The notes under the pieces were generated by a model, which did not search any database, had not been told where the DNA came from, and saw only the letters and a list, made by a program, of their open reading frames with translations. The position numbers and the translations under genes were made by a program. A stretch of DNA of 64,000 bases from Paenibacillus sp. P25 (GTDB taxonomy: Bacteria > Bacillota > Bacilli > Paenibacillales > NBRC-103111). This document shows, piece by piece, positions 21,710 through 31,147 of the stretch (position 1 is its first letter; each line of letters starts with the position of its first letter). Location of the stretch: positions 6,365,001-6,429,000 of the forward strand of contig CP085629.1 of assembly GCA_024704175.1 (NCBI GenBank), in the 5' to 3' direction.

Positions 21710-22207
21710 TTGGTGGGGGACGTTTATACGGATATCCCGGTGGAGGTCATACTGGCCGGCATTGGAGTGATTGCGCTTATTTTCTTAATTCTGGTGATCA
21801 CGCTATGGGTTAAGCTGAACAAGCTGAGGAAAAATTATGTGCGAATGATGAATGGGAGCAGTGAGCAGAATGTGGAAGGGTTGCTCATTGAACTCCAGGA
21901 GCGTTTGAACGTTCAGGCCCAGAAAGAAAAAGAAGCGGAGCAACAAATTGTTGAGATCCGCAAACAGATGAGAAGCATGAAGTCGAATATCGGTATTCAC
22001 CGCTATAATGCTTTTGCCGAGAGGGGAAGCGATTTGAGCTTCTCTGTAGCGATTTTGGATGAGGAACAGAATGGTGTCGTGCTGACAGGAATACATAATC
22101 GGGAAGAAACCTATGTATACGCCAAACCGGTTGAACAGGGCAATTCGAAATACACGCTTTCGCCGGAGGAGAAGGAAGCGATCATTCGATGCTTGCGAAA
22201 GAGCTAG
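21710..22207 (+). CDS. DUF4446 family membrane-anchored protein
   Basis: 165 residues: one N-terminal transmembrane helix (about 12-34), a coiled-coil segment (about 45-90, LIELQERLNVQAQKEKEAEQ) and a small C-terminal domain with GIHRYNAFAERGSDLSFSVA, the signature I recall for DUF4446. The function is unknown. The start is TTG at 21710, behind AGGAGGAA. Its last 26 bases overlap the end of the convergent yyaC. Confidence 0.82.
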   Translation: MVGDVYTDIPVEVILAGIGVIALIFLILVITLWVKLNKLRKNYVRMMNGSSEQNVEGLLIELQERLNVQAQKEKEAEQQIVEIRKQMRSMKSNIGIHRYNAFAERGSDLSFSVAILDEEQNGVVLTGIHNREETYVYAKPVEQGNSKYTLSPEEKEAIIRCLRKS

Positions 22208-22796
22208 CGTTCCGCGGTCGCCGTCTTGATAAAGCGGTATAGAACGAATTGGCAATGACTTCCGCCATGCTCATCACGAGGCTGAGACGTGTATTCTGGA
22301 GAACAAAATACTCCATAAATCCGCCCACGTTAACGATGCCGGTGACATGCATATGGCCTACCGGAGGCGGCTCCTTGTTCACGCCGGCGCCCGGTTTTAC
22401 TGGTCCGTCTCCGATCTGAATACAGCCAACGCTTGTCAGTTGACCGAGGCAGGCATCCACGCCGATGATGAACGGATTGTTGAAGTGTTGGAAGATGGCG
22501 TTTAAGGTCTCATTAAGGTTCATGGCATGAACAGGGTTTTCCAATGTGCCGTAAAGGTGAAGTTCTTTCAGACCGAATTTCTTCAGATGGGTGCCGACTA
22601 GGGGGCCCAGGGCATCGCCGGTGGAACGGTCTGTGCCAACGCAGACCACAACCACAGGTTGGTCGGAAGGGATTCGCTGAAGAGCTTCCATTAAGCGGCC
22701 TGATATATGTTCAATACTATTCGTATCGGTGTGCATGATTTTAAGAGGAGCTTCATCTTTCGGTTGCTTTAGCTCTTTATAGAATGGTAGTTTCAT
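22182..22796 (-). CDS. yyaC: Spore protease YyaC
   Basis: 204 residues. The core VVVVCVGTDRSTGDALGPLVG and the site GVDACLGQ match YyaC, a sporulation protein related to the germination protease GPR. PGAGVNKEPPPVGHMHVTG is also typical. It is encoded next to parAB in Bacillales. The C-terminal tail RRRPRNASSFASIE is longer than I expect and reads through the end of the facing DUF4446 gene, so a frame error near the 3' end is possible. Confidence 0.88.
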   Translation of the reverse strand: MKLPFYKELKQPKDEAPLKIMHTDTNSIEHISGRLMEALQRIPSDQPVVVVCVGTDRSTGDALGPLVGTHLKKFGLKELHLYGTLENPVHAMNLNETLNAIFQHFNNPFIIGVDACLGQLTSVGCIQIGDGPVKPGAGVNKEPPPVGHMHVTGIVNVGGFMEYFVLQNTRLSLVMSMAEVIANSFYTALSRRRPRNASSFASIE

Positions 22797-22928
22797 ATGG
22801 GTTCCTCCATACTGGGAATTTGGACTTCAAGTTGGCGTATAGCTCCTATAAAATGGCTGTTACTAGTATACGAATGGTAGGAAGGTTTTATACGTGTCAA
22901 AAAGGAAAAAGAGGGAGGGGCTGTTCCA

Positions 22929-23168
22929 TTGCTTCTGATGGCCTTCGATTCGACCCAACAAGCGCTGAGAGCGGAAATGCTGCTCGAATATGCGGACATC
23001 GAGAACGATATGTGTCCCACTCCAAAAGAAATCACGGCAGGCTGTGCGTTATCACTCGAGTTTCCGGAAGAAGCATTAGATGAAGTTAGGCAAATTATTA
23101 CCCAGGAGAAGGTTGATATACGAGGCATTTTTTTGAAAAAAGAGAGCGGGTATGTTAGCATAAACTGA
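22929..23168 (+). CDS. DUF3343 domain protein
   Basis: 79 residues, starting TTG at 22929 behind GGGAGG. It begins LLMAFDSTQQALRAEMLLEYADI and contains CPTPKEITAGCALSLEF. This pattern with two conserved Cys is typical of DUF3343 (putative Se/S carrier-like) proteins. The function is uncertain. It is divergent from yyaC and followed after 19 bases by the MscS gene. Confidence 0.8.
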   Translation: MLLMAFDSTQQALRAEMLLEYADIENDMCPTPKEITAGCALSLEFPEEALDEVRQIITQEKVDIRGIFLKKESGYVSIN

Positions 23169-23187
23169 ATAGGCAGGTGTCACTCTC

Positions 23188-24072
23188 ATGCTGCAATTTA
23201 TGGAAGCAAGCACCACGGACCAATGGTGGGCCACCTGGAAGGCATTTCAAGATAAGTTGGTAAACAAGCTGATTGATCCGGCATTATGGGGATCTTTCCT
23301 CTTAGGCCTTATCCAGATCGCGTTGATACTGGTGATCGGGAAAATCACCGTGAAAATCGCAAAAAAAATGCTGCACCATTTTATGATTGAACGGGAAAAT
23401 AATCCGCTGAAGTTAGATACAAGAAGGACCAGAACCGTCGGGAAGTTATTAGAAAATTTCGTGAATTATGCCGTCAATTTTATTATGATCCTGATGATTC
23501 TAAATCAGTTTGGAGTGAATTTAGGGCCGGTATTAGCAGGAGCCGGGGTCGTCGGACTGGCTATCGGGTTTGGGGCCCAAAGCCTGGTAAAGGATGTGAT
23601 CACCGGATTTTTTATCATATTCGAAGATCAGTTTGCCGTTGGCGATGTGATTCAAACCGGAAGCTATAAAGGCACCGTTCAAGAAATCGGTCTTCGGGTG
23701 ACGCGGCTGAAGAGCTGGACGGGGGAAGTGCACATCATTCCGAACGGAACCATTTCTCAAGTGACGAACTTTTCCATTAATAATTCGCTCGCTGTTATTG
23801 ATGTCGCTATCGATTACGAAGCGGATTTGGATAAGGCGAAGCAGGTGCTTGATGAAACGATCAAAGCGTACTATGAGAACAGCCTGAACATGGTGAAGCC
23901 GCCGGAGGTGTTGGGGGTACAGTCCCTAGGTACAACGGAGGTCACCTTACGGATCACGGCGGAATGCAAGCCGAATACGCAAGCGTCTGTATCCCGGCAG
24001 TTGTATGCGGAAATTAAGAAAGCTTTTGAAACGAAGGGTGTAAATGCACATCCACGGGGGGCGGGGGCTTAA
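23188..24072 (+). CDS. Small-conductance mechanosensitive channel, MscS family
   Basis: 294 residues with three predicted membrane helices. The pore-lining third helix is GPVLAGAGVVGLAIGFGAQS, followed by LVKDVITGFFIIFEDQFAVGD at the start of the beta domain, the MscS signature. It protects against osmotic downshock and is close in size to YkuT-type channels. The last residues, VNAHPRGAGA, differ from the usual PYPxR ending; a small error in the GC-rich 3' end is possible but not provable. The stop overlaps the next start. Confidence 0.92.
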   Translation: MLQFMEASTTDQWWATWKAFQDKLVNKLIDPALWGSFLLGLIQIALILVIGKITVKIAKKMLHHFMIERENNPLKLDTRRTRTVGKLLENFVNYAVNFIMILMILNQFGVNLGPVLAGAGVVGLAIGFGAQSLVKDVITGFFIIFEDQFAVGDVIQTGSYKGTVQEIGLRVTRLKSWTGEVHIIPNGTISQVTNFSINNSLAVIDVAIDYEADLDKAKQVLDETIKAYYENSLNMVKPPEVLGVQSLGTTEVTLRITAECKPNTQASVSRQLYAEIKKAFETKGVNAHPRGAGA

Positions 24073-24287
24073 TGGAAAAGAAGCAGTACGGTCTTGGCGA
24101 CATAGTGCAAATGAAAAAGCCTCATCCCTGTGGTACGAATGAAATGGAAATCATCCGAATGGGGATGGACATCCGGATTAAATGTGTCGGCTGTAAGCAC
24201 AGTGTGCTGGTCCCGAGAGCTAAGTTTGAAAGTAAGCTGAAAAAGGTCCTTCGCTCGGCGGAAGCCGCTCCGGACCCGGAACAATAA
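24072..24287 (+). CDS. DUF951 protein (YyzM-like)
   Basis: 71 residues, MEKKQYGLGDIVQMKKPHPC. The motif KPHPCGTNEMEIIRMGMDIR with CVGCKHSVLVPR is the DUF951 fingerprint and may bind a metal through its Cys residues. The function is unknown. It overlaps the stop of the mechanosensitive channel gene, so the two are probably translated together. Confidence 0.88.
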   Translation: MEKKQYGLGDIVQMKKPHPCGTNEMEIIRMGMDIRIKCVGCKHSVLVPRAKFESKLKKVLRSAEAAPDPEQ

Positions 24288-24354
24288 GGAAGCAAAAAGG
24301 GGTTGCATTCTATAATAGGTTTATGCTATTATAATGCTTGTCCCTTTGAAATGC

Positions 24355-24445
24355 GGAAAGGTACCCAAGTGGCCCAAGGGGGCTGACTCGAAATCAGCTA
24401 GGCGGCGCAAGCCGTGCGTGGGTTCGAATCCCACTCTTTCCGCCA
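24355..24445 (+). tRNA. tRNA-Ser (anticodon CGA), CCA encoded
   Basis: A 7-bp acceptor stem (GGAAAGG with TCTTTCC), an anticodon arm CTGACTCGAAATCAG with loop CGA, a long variable arm (GGCGGCGCAAGCCG) and a T arm GTGGGTTCGAATCCCAC are present. Discriminator G and CCA close the gene. The long variable arm and the anticodon identify a class II tRNA-Ser reading UCG. Confidence 0.96.
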
Positions 24446-24810
24446 TAAACAACAAAAACGAACACGACCTGAAGGGTCGTTTTTTTATTGTCCGGAAAGT
24501 GGGTGAGAACCCGGGGTTCGTCGGAGCATAGGCTTCGTTAGCGACGGCTTCGCAGTCGGACGCCGTAGGCGTACGTATCCCACTCTTTCCGCCATAAACA
24601 ACAAAAACGAACACGACCTGAAGGGTCGTTTTTTTATTGTCCGGAAAGTGGGTGAGAACCCGGGGTTCGTCGGAGCATAGGCTTCGTTAGCGACGGCTTC
24701 GCAGTCGGACGCCGTAGGCGTACGTATCCCACTCTTTCCGCCATAAACAACAAAAACGAACACGACCCGAAAGGTCGTTTTTTTGTTGTCCGGAAATTGG
24801 GTGAGAACCC
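24430..24810. repeat. 149-bp tandem array that repeats the tRNA-Ser 3' end and its terminator
   Basis: Unit 1 is 24430-24578 and unit 2 is 24579-24727; unit 3 (from 24728) is partial and diverges after about 80 bp. Each starts with the last 16 bases of the tRNA (CCCACTCTTTCCGCCA) and carries the terminator. The middle of the unit (GGCTTCGTTAGCGACGGC and onward) is not a tRNA. Confidence 0.92.
24464..24486 (+). terminator. Terminator after tRNA-Ser (first of three copies)
   Basis: ACGACC, a short loop and GGTCGT are followed by seven T. Copies with the same tail recur 149 and 298 bp later within the array; the third has a slightly different loop. Confidence 0.88.
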
Positions 24811-24814
24811 ACTA

Positions 24815-25066
24815 CTACCTGGTGTGAGAACGTTTATAAACGGCAAACCGGTCAATGCAGTATCCGATCAGGGCCCAAGTCAGTATTGTGAGCAAATATA
24901 AAGGCACCGGATTGATGTTCTTGTATTGGAAGAACGGGTAGAACCAAGCGGGTACGCTTAATGCATAGAAGAGCAAGTAGACAGGATCGGATTCATGACC
25001 GATAAAGTGAATAAAGCATAGGGCAATTCCAACGATGGTTAGGATCCGTGTATATTTATAACGCAA
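24815..25066 (-). CDS. Small membrane protein of unknown function
   Basis: 83 residues with up to three hydrophobic helices: RILTIVGIALCFIHFIG, then PVYLLFYALSVPAWFYPFF, then PLYLLTILTWALIGYCI. A basic tail, RFAVYKRSHTR, follows. I do not recognise a characterised family. It ends where the tRNA-linked repeat array ends and starts divergently from nothing obvious; AAAGGAGGCG precedes the ATG on the minus strand, a good ribosome site. Confidence 0.7.
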   Translation of the reverse strand: MRYKYTRILTIVGIALCFIHFIGHESDPVYLLFYALSVPAWFYPFFQYKNINPVPLYLLTILTWALIGYCIDRFAVYKRSHTR

Positions 25067-25119
25067 CTTTTACGCCTCCTTAGTCAAACTCCCCGCAGGG
25101 AGCGGGGAAAACCGGTTGT

Positions 25120-25305
25120 TTACCCTTTAAACATACGCTTCCACTTCCGGTTGTGATTGCTGGTAGCCGGGAAGCGGTCACCCTTTTTCAATTTGACGAT
25201 CCGCGGGTCGTTGATTCCCATGTGAAAAGCATCTTCGCCGACTTCCATATACTCGCCGTCATTCGGCGCATGGTCGCCCGGGCGGAACTGGCTCCATTCA
25301 CCCAC
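25120..25305 (-). CDS. YjzC-like small protein
   Basis: 61 residues, MGEWSQFRPGDHAPNDGEYM, ending with the typical KKGDRFPATSNHNRKWKRM. This matches the YjzC family of small soluble proteins of spore formers, whose role is not well defined. The ribosome site on the minus strand (AGGAGGTGA) is strong. A GC-rich hairpin (CCCCGC with GCGGGG, about 25090-25108) follows the stop and may end the transcript. Confidence 0.82.
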   Translation of the reverse strand: MGEWSQFRPGDHAPNDGEYMEVGEDAFHMGINDPRIVKLKKGDRFPATSNHNRKWKRMFKG

Positions 25306-25442
25306 TGCAGGTCACCTCCTGTTGGCTGGTGTATTGTTAGATTTTCCTTGAGGGTGTAAAAGCATAAGGGTTAATAATTACCAGGGGTGATGGATTCGAA
25401 CCGACTTATGAAAATGGGGGACCAAGCAGGCCCAAACTGTTC

Positions 25443-25471
25443 TTGCCTTTCATCGTGAATTTTGCTATAGT
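25443..25471 (+). promoter_or_regulatory. Sigma-A promoter of the rpsF-ssb-rpsR operon
   Basis: TTGCCT at 25443-25448, a 17-base spacer and TATAGT at 25466-25471. The leader to rpsF is about 90 bases. Confidence 0.8.
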
Positions 25472-25477
25472 ATTATG

Positions 25478-25550
25478 GTGCGAGTTTTGGAAGATAGGCT
25501 CGCTCCTTGCTCCCGACGGTACAAGCCGAATGCGGGGGCCGTTAGTCCAA
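25478..25550 (+). promoter_or_regulatory. Possible S6:S18-binding autoregulatory leader of rpsF
   Basis: The leader contains CCGACGG and GCCGAATGCGGGGGCCGT, which can form a stem with a CCG-bearing internal loop, as in the S6:S18 leader found before rpsF in many bacteria. I could not fold it, so this rests on position and a partial motif. Confidence 0.4.
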
Positions 25551-25564
25551 AAGGAGGTGACAAC

Positions 25565-25852
25565 ATGCGCAAATATGAAGTGATGTACATTATTCGTCCG
25601 GACCTGGAACAAGAAGCGGTTCAGGCTACGGTGGAGAAGTTCCAAAACATCATCAACAACGGTGGCGAAATTACGAAGCATGACCTGATGGGTAAGCGCC
25701 GTCTTGCGTATGAGATCAACAAGCATCGTGACGGTCATTATGTGTTGGTTCATTTCAACGCGAATAATGAAGTAATCAGCGAGCTTGACCGTGTAATGAA
25801 GATTTCCGACGAAATCATTCGTTACCTGATCGTGAAAGACGTAGTAGCTTAA
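25565..25852 (+). CDS. rpsF: Ribosomal protein S6
   Basis: 95 residues, MRKYEVMYIIRPDLEQEAVQ, with the RNA-contacting stretch MGKRRLAYEINKHRDGHYVL. The ATG at 25565 lies behind AGGAGGTGA. It is a component of the 30S platform, pairs with S18, and is first gene of the rpsF-ssb-rpsR operon, the usual Bacillales arrangement. Confidence 0.96.
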   Translation: MRKYEVMYIIRPDLEQEAVQATVEKFQNIINNGGEITKHDLMGKRRLAYEINKHRDGHYVLVHFNANNEVISELDRVMKISDEIIRYLIVKDVVA

Positions 25853-25940
25853 GCACCAGTGGCCATAGCGCCGTAATTGAGTTGGTCGCAGCTTCATTCC
25901 TTAAGAATGGCATCTGCGGCAAATCCGGGAGGGTATGACG

Positions 25941-26429
25941 ATGTTGAATCGCGTGATTCTGATCGGAAGGCTTACACGAGATCCTGAACTGCGCTATACG
26001 CCTGCAGGGGTGGCTGTTACCCAGTTTACACTGGCTGTAGACCGGCCTTTCTCCAGCGGCCAGGGACAACAGAGGGAAGCGGATTTTATCCCGATTGTGA
26101 CTTGGCGGCAGCTTGCAGAAACTTGTGCGAACTATCTCCGCAAAGGCCGTTTGGCCGCGGTAGAAGGACGCATTCAAGTCCGCAATTACGACAACAATGA
26201 AGGACGTCGCGTATATGTGACGGAGGTCATTGCCGACAATGTGCGTTTCCTCGAATCAGCTAACAGCGGAAACCGTGAGGAAGGTGCAGGCGGAGGCGGA
26301 ATGAGCGGCGGCAACAGCAGCGGTGGAGGAAACCGTGGCGGCGGATACGGCGGCGGACGCGACAACCAGGATCCTTTCCAGGATGACGGCAAACCGATTG
26401 ATATTTCCGATGATGATTTGCCGTTCTAA
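25941..26429 (+). CDS. ssb: Single-stranded DNA-binding protein
   Basis: 162 residues from the start at 25941 ([19 protein letters not shown]), chosen because GGAGGG is 7 bases before it; the ATG at 25935 is too close. An OB fold (about 1-105) is followed by a Gly/Asn-rich flexible linker and the acidic C-terminal tip DISDDDLPF, which binds replication and repair proteins. It lies between rpsF and rpsR. Confidence 0.96.
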   Translation: MLNRVILIGRLTRDPELRYTPAGVAVTQFTLAVDRPFSSGQGQQREADFIPIVTWRQLAETCANYLRKGRLAAVEGRIQVRNYDNNEGRRVYVTEVIADNVRFLESANSGNREEGAGGGGMSGGNSSGGGNRGGGYGGGRDNQDPFQDDGKPIDISDDDLPF

Positions 26430-26484
26430 GGATTCTTAAACGGCAAAAATGCGAGCATCTTACGTAGAAAGGACTGAATAAGAC

Positions 26485-26778
26485 ATGGAACAAGCACCAA
26501 GAAGAGAACGTTCTGAAGACCGCGGCGAGCGCGGCGAAAGAAAGTTCGGCGGCCGCGGTAAAAAAGGCGGCAAGCGTCGTAAAGTTTGTTACTTCACTGT
26601 GAACAAAATCAAGCACATTGACTATAAAGACATCGAAACGCTCAAGAAGTTCATCAGCGAGCGCGGTAAGATTCTTCCCCGTCGTGTAACGGGTACTTCT
26701 GCGAAGTATCAACGTGCTTTGACGATCGCGATCAAGCGCGCCCGTCAAGTGGCTTTGCTGCCGTATACTACGGAGTAA
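26485..26778 (+). CDS. rpsR: Ribosomal protein S18
   Basis: 97 residues with an extended basic N-terminus. The conserved core is [19 protein letters not shown], then [25 protein letters not shown]. It ends ALLPYTTE, and a terminator follows 10 bases later. Last gene of the operon. Confidence 0.96.
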   Translation: MEQAPRRERSEDRGERGERKFGGRGKKGGKRRKVCYFTVNKIKHIDYKDIETLKKFISERGKILPRRVTGTSAKYQRALTIAIKRARQVALLPYTTE

Positions 26779-26788
26779 TTCAAGAAGA

Positions 26789-26825
26789 AGAGACAGCCTG
26801 ATTCGTCGGGTCTGTCTCTTTTTTT
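26789..26825 (+). terminator. Terminator after rpsR
   Basis: An 8-bp stem (AGAGACAG with CTGTCTCT) is followed by seven T. Confidence 0.92.
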
Positions 26826-26985
26826 CATGCCCGGCGGTGAGCCGGAACGAGATGGACGGCGATGGCAGAGGACATCGGCGTTCTTTGGGATGTTCACCAT
26901 TTTTCATCGGAGGGCGGTCATGTTATGATGGAAGAGAGGTTGGTTTCTTATCGGGCTGCCCGAGAAAGGAAAGGTAGGGAGTACT

Positions 26986-27401
26986 TTGAACATCGCATTT
27001 TTTCTCGTTCCTAAGGAAGAAGTCATTTATTTATCCCCTCATCATACGATGCGCCAGGCGCTGGAGCGCATGGAGTACCACCGGTATTCGGCCGTACCGC
27101 TGATTGACGAGAACGGAAGGTATGTCGGAACGATCACGGAAGGGGACCTGTTGTGGAAGCTGAAGCATTCCCCGAGATCGGCTTCGATCATACCCATAAG
27201 GTGCAGCTCAAGGACGTTCCGCAGCACATGACGATTAAGCCGGTAAGGATCGATCAGCAGATGCAGGACCTTATCACGCTCGCTACGAACCAGAACTATG
27301 TTCCGGTGATCGACGACAACGAAGTGTTCATCGGCATTATCCGCAGACGGGAAATCATCGATTATTGCTTCAAGCTGTGGCAGTCGGAACAAAAGGTTTA
27401 A
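26986..27401 (+). CDS. CBS domain pair protein (one frameshift)
   Basis: About 138 residues made of two CBS motifs: FLVPKEEVIYLSPHHTMRQ to GTITEGDLLWKL, and VPQHMTIKPVRIDQQM to FIGIIRRREIIDYC. CBS pairs bind adenosine nucleotides and usually regulate a partner protein, unknown here. The start is TTG at 26986, behind GGTAGGGAG. One base is missing in the C run at 27170-27173, so LKHSP is followed in the other frame by EIGFDHTHKVQLKD. Confidence 0.82.
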
Positions 27402-27448
27402 AAATGTGGTATAATTAACTAAAGTGCCGGGGTAAGGGGAGAAGCGGC

Positions 27449-27760
27449 TTGTCAAATATGGAGAAAGACATCGATTTGGCCAAGCGCGCCAAAGTCATCG
27501 AGTGGCTCAAGACCGAGCTGGTGGACCAGCTGGCACATTTATTAAAAGGAATATGGGAAGGAAGCCAGCATAAGATATTAGACGGGCTTGCCAGTCTGGT
27601 AGCCTGCTGTTATATTCTCGGCCGCAGGCTGGGTATACCGATGCGCAGTTTGGATGAGGCGGTTTTGGACAAAATGAGAAGACACCGCGAGGAAGGGCAT
27701 CAGTTGGAAGATTGGTACGGGGATATCTCCGCGCTCGAAGAACATTTTCGTAAGAGGTGA
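27449..27760 (+). CDS. MazG-like protein
   Basis: 103 residues with the pattern KVIEWLKTELVDQLAHLLKG and LDGLASLVACCYILGRRLG, close to the short MazG-like proteins found next to DUF2232 genes in Paenibacillus. Whether it hydrolyses nucleotides is unclear, because I do not see the full EExxE metal set of MazG. The start is TTG at 27449 behind GGGGAG; an ATG at 27458 is also possible. It overlaps the ribosome site of the next gene. Confidence 0.7.
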   Translation: MSNMEKDIDLAKRAKVIEWLKTELVDQLAHLLKGIWEGSQHKILDGLASLVACCYILGRRLGIPMRSLDEAVLDKMRRHREEGHQLEDWYGDISALEEHFRKR

Positions 27761-27765
27761 ACTGC

Positions 27766-28696
27766 TTGGTAGACACTCGCAAGCCGTCGCTGCTCGGATG
27801 GAGCATCCTATACGTCATACTTCTGCTATCCATTATCTTTGCCGCCGCTGAATTTGATTACGGCCAGCCTGCTGATGGTTCCCGTACTGGTCTTGTACGT
27901 CAGGCTCGGAACGCAGCGATTCCTGATTCATTACATTGTATGCCTGGCCGTAGTTTATCTCATCGGTTCTTTCCTTCTGGCAGGCTGGCTTGGGGTTCTT
28001 CTGGTGTCGGTATCGCTCTTCTTTCTGCCGCCGGTCATTCAGATGGGCAATTTATATAAGAAGCGGGCTCCGGCCCGTACGGTGCTCACTGTCGGTACGA
28101 TCACGCTGTTAGGTGAGTCGCTTCTTAGTTTGATCGTGAGCTATCTGTTAGGGTTAAATCCTGTCGGTAAAATGAAGCAGTTCATGGTGGAGAGCGTTCA
28201 TACGCTTCCGTCGCAGCTGCAGGGCATGATGGAGCTGGATCTCGATACGCTCGTTCAGCTAATGGTACAGATGCTTCCGCTCTATATGATCGGATTTTCG
28301 CTGTTTTATGTCGTGGTCTCCCATTGGCTGGCCCGCCGGGCGCTCGTCCGGTCAGGGGAATCGATTCCGGCTTTCAAACCGGTCAAGGACTGGATGCTTC
28401 CCAAATCGTTCGTATGGTTCTATCTGCTGGCGCTCGCTGCTGGAGCTGTTCATCCGCGACACGTCTTCCGTCGTCTTCTCGCGCTGCTGAATCTGCTTCC
28501 GCCGCTGACAGCGGCGTTTGCGATCCAAGCGATCGCCTTCTTATTTTATGTGGCTCACGCGAACCGATGGAACAAAACAGCGCCGGTGGCGGGGATCGTG
28601 GTGCTGCTCTTTTTTCCGCCGGCTTATTTTCTATTCAGTTTGATGGGCGTGTTCGACGTGGCGTTTCCAATTCGTGATCGATTGACTCGCAAGTAA
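27766..28696 (+). CDS. DUF2232 membrane protein (three frame errors)
   Basis: About 310 residues, strongly hydrophobic with around eight membrane segments, related to YybS next to gdpP in B. subtilis. The start TTG at 27766 (MVDTRKPSLLGWSILY) follows AAGAGGTG. Frame changes are visible at about 27835 (before LPLNLITASLLMVP-like sequence), at about 28435-28441, and at about 28478-28480. The last two compensate each other: between them the correct frame reads LLELFIRDTSSVVF. Likely co-transcribed with gdpP. Confidence 0.82.
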
Positions 28697-28724
28697 GACT
28701 AAAGGGGTTAGAGGGGCGAATGAA

Positions 28725-30686
28725 ATGCCGAAGTTTCTGCTAAAGCGATGGCACGGGATGCATATGGTTTGGGTGTTTGCACTCCTGCTCGTGCTGACCT
28801 TTGTATTGTTTCTGTTTCAGTGGGTGGTCGGCGTCGTCGCCCTGATCCTCAGCGCTGTTCTGGGGTATTTCACGCTGCAGGCGGAGCGGGCTTTCCGGAA
28901 GGAACTGAACGAATATGTAGCCACCTTGTCACACCGGGTGAAACGGGCCGGGAGTGAGGTGATTCATGAACTGCCGATCGGCATTCTGCTGTACAACGAG
29001 GAGAAGGTTGTTGAATGGCACAATCCGTTCGTCGCCAAGATGCTCGGAAGAGAGTCCCTGATCGGGGAATCGCCGCTGGAAGCCTTTCCGGGTCTTAAGG
29101 CGAAGAAGGAGAAGGAGCTGAGGCTCGAAATCGCCGTAGACAAACGGATCTATGACGTGCAGCTCAAGCCGGACGAACGGCTGATTTATTTTACCGATAT
29201 TACCGATTTCAAAACCCTAGCGAAGCAGTACGAGGAAGAGAAGCTGTCGATGGGCATCGTGATGATGGATAATCTCGACGAAGCGACGCAGGGGCTCGAC
29301 GATCAGACCCGAAGCATCATGATGGCTAAAGTGACCGGTGAGATCACGGAGTGGGCGAGCCGGAATCATCTTTACCTGCGCCGGACGTCCTCGGACCGGT
29401 ATTTGATTCTGATGGACCAAAGGGGTCTGAAGGCCTTGGAGCAGTCGCGGTTTGAAATTCTCGACGAGGTGCGGGATATTACTATTGAGAACAAGTTCGC
29501 CGCTGACACTTAGCATCGGGATCGCCTCGGGTACGACGAGCCTGAATGAGCTGGGCCAATGGGCGCAGCTCAGCTTGGATATGGCGCTCGGACGGGGCGG
29601 AGACCAGGCCGCGGTGAAGGTAGGGGAGCGGTTGTCCTTCTACGGGGGCGCTCCAATGCTATTGAGAAAAGAACGCGGGTACGGGCCCGGGTCATTTCCC
29701 ATGCCCTGCGCGATTTGATAAAGGACTGCGACAAAGTGATGATTATGGGCCACCGCGTGCCGGATATGGATTCAATCGGGGCGGCGATCGGTGTGCTTAA
29801 GATGGCGCATCTCAGCAATAAGGAGGGGTATATCGTCCTGGAGGGCGTGAATCCTTCGATCGAGAAGCTGATGGATACGATCTACGAGGACGAGAAGCTG
29901 AACCGCTGGTTCATCACCCCGGAGCAGGCGATACAGATCACCAACAGCCGCTCGCTCGCCGTTGTTGTCGATACGCACCGGGCCTCGATGACGCCGGAGC
30001 CGAAGTCGCTGCAGCTGACGCACCGCAAGGTCGTGGTGGACCATCACCGGCGAAGCGAGGAGTTCATCCAAGACGCTACGCTGGTCTATATGGAGCCGTA
30101 TGCTTCCTCGACCTGTGAGCTGGTGACCGAGCCGCTGCAGTATTTCCATGACCGGATGACGATGGGCGTGCTGGAAGCGACGGCGCTGCTCGCAGGGATT
30201 GTCGTCGACACGAAGAGCTTCAGCCTTCGTACCGGGGCTCGGACGTTCGAAGCGGCCTCGTTCCTGCGCCGCAACGGCGCGGATTCGGCGATGATTCAGC
30301 GGTCGCTGAAGGAAGACCTGGAGTACTACATCAAGAAAGCGGAAGTGATCAAAAAAGCGGAAGTGATTTACGATCACATTGCACTGGCGGTCAATGAGCC
30401 GGGACGTAAATATTCACAGTTGCTCATTGCCCAAGTTGCTGATACATTGTTAACTATGACCGGTATTATGGCGTCATTCGTCATCAGCGAACGCCCGGAC
30501 GGGTTGATCGGCATCAGTGCGCGGTCTTTGGGACAGATGAACGTCCAGGTCGTGATGGAACGGATGGGCGGAGGCGGTCATTTGACCAATGCGGCCACCC
30601 AGCTGGAAGGCACGATAGGGGAAGCGACCCAGCGGCTGAAGCAGGTGTTGAATGAGATTCATGCGGAGGAGGGGCTTTTCGAATGA
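28725..30686 (+). CDS. gdpP: Cyclic-di-AMP phosphodiesterase GdpP (YybT; two frameshifts)
   Basis: Degrades the second messenger c-di-AMP, controlling potassium balance and wall stress. About 653 residues: two N-terminal transmembrane helices (about 10-50), a PAS-like domain ([20 protein letters not shown]), a degenerate GGDEF domain, and a DHH-DHHA1 phosphodiesterase with [22 protein letters not shown] and VVDHHRR. Near the end [12 protein letters not shown] is the DHHA1 motif. One extra T at 29496 breaks [12 protein letters not shown], and one missing G at 29644-29648 breaks [13 protein letters not shown]. It overlaps rplI by 4 bases. Confidence 0.93.
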
Positions 30687-31126
30687 AAGTGATTTTTCTG
30701 AAGGATGTTAAAGGCCAAGGGAAAAAAGGCGAGGTTAAAGAGGTTTCCGAAGGCTATGCAAATAATTTTCTGATCAAGCAGAACCTGGCGGCACCGGCCA
30801 GCGAAGGCGCCATGAAGGTGCTGGAGCAGCAGAAGAAGGCCGAAGACAAGCGTAAAGCTCAGGAGAAGGCGGACGCTCAGGAGCTGGGACGTAAGCTGGA
30901 AACCATGACCATCCAGGTAAAAGCGAAATCCGGAGCGGACGGACGTTTGTTCGGGGCCGTATCGAATAAGCAGGTGGCGGAAGCGCTGGAGAAGCAGGGC
31001 GTAAAGCTGGACAAGCGTAAGATGGTTATGGATGAGCCGATCCGCACGCTGGGCGTAACGGAGATCGTCGTGAAGCTTCATCCGGAAGTGACCGGAAAGC
31101 TGAAAGTGCATGTGGTGGAAGAGTAA
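30683..31126 (+). CDS. rplI: Ribosomal protein L9
   Basis: 147 residues, intact. The N-terminal domain has [20 protein letters not shown] and [13 protein letters not shown], followed by a long helix and a C-terminal domain with [19 protein letters not shown]. Its ATG overlaps the gdpP stop (ATGA), as in B. subtilis. Confidence 0.96.
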   Translation: MKVIFLKDVKGQGKKGEVKEVSEGYANNFLIKQNLAAPASEGAMKVLEQQKKAEDKRKAQEKADAQELGRKLETMTIQVKAKSGADGRLFGAVSNKQVAEALEKQGVKLDKRKMVMDEPIRTLGVTEIVVKLHPEVTGKLKVHVVEE

Positions 31127-31147
31127 GACGCAAAAGCAGTACCCTGA

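Noticed and set aside
24579-24743. Second and third tRNA-Ser genes in the array
   Set aside because: Only the last 16 tRNA bases are repeated; anticodon arm and acceptor 5' strand are missing.
24357-24763. Long open frames on both strands over the tRNA-Ser array
   Set aside because: They are repeats of each other and are created by the tRNA and its duplicated tail; no family similarity, no ribosome sites.
30350-30370. Duplication in gdpP (KKAEVI twice)
   Set aside because: Relatives have a similar repeated-looking stretch, and the frame and length remain normal.
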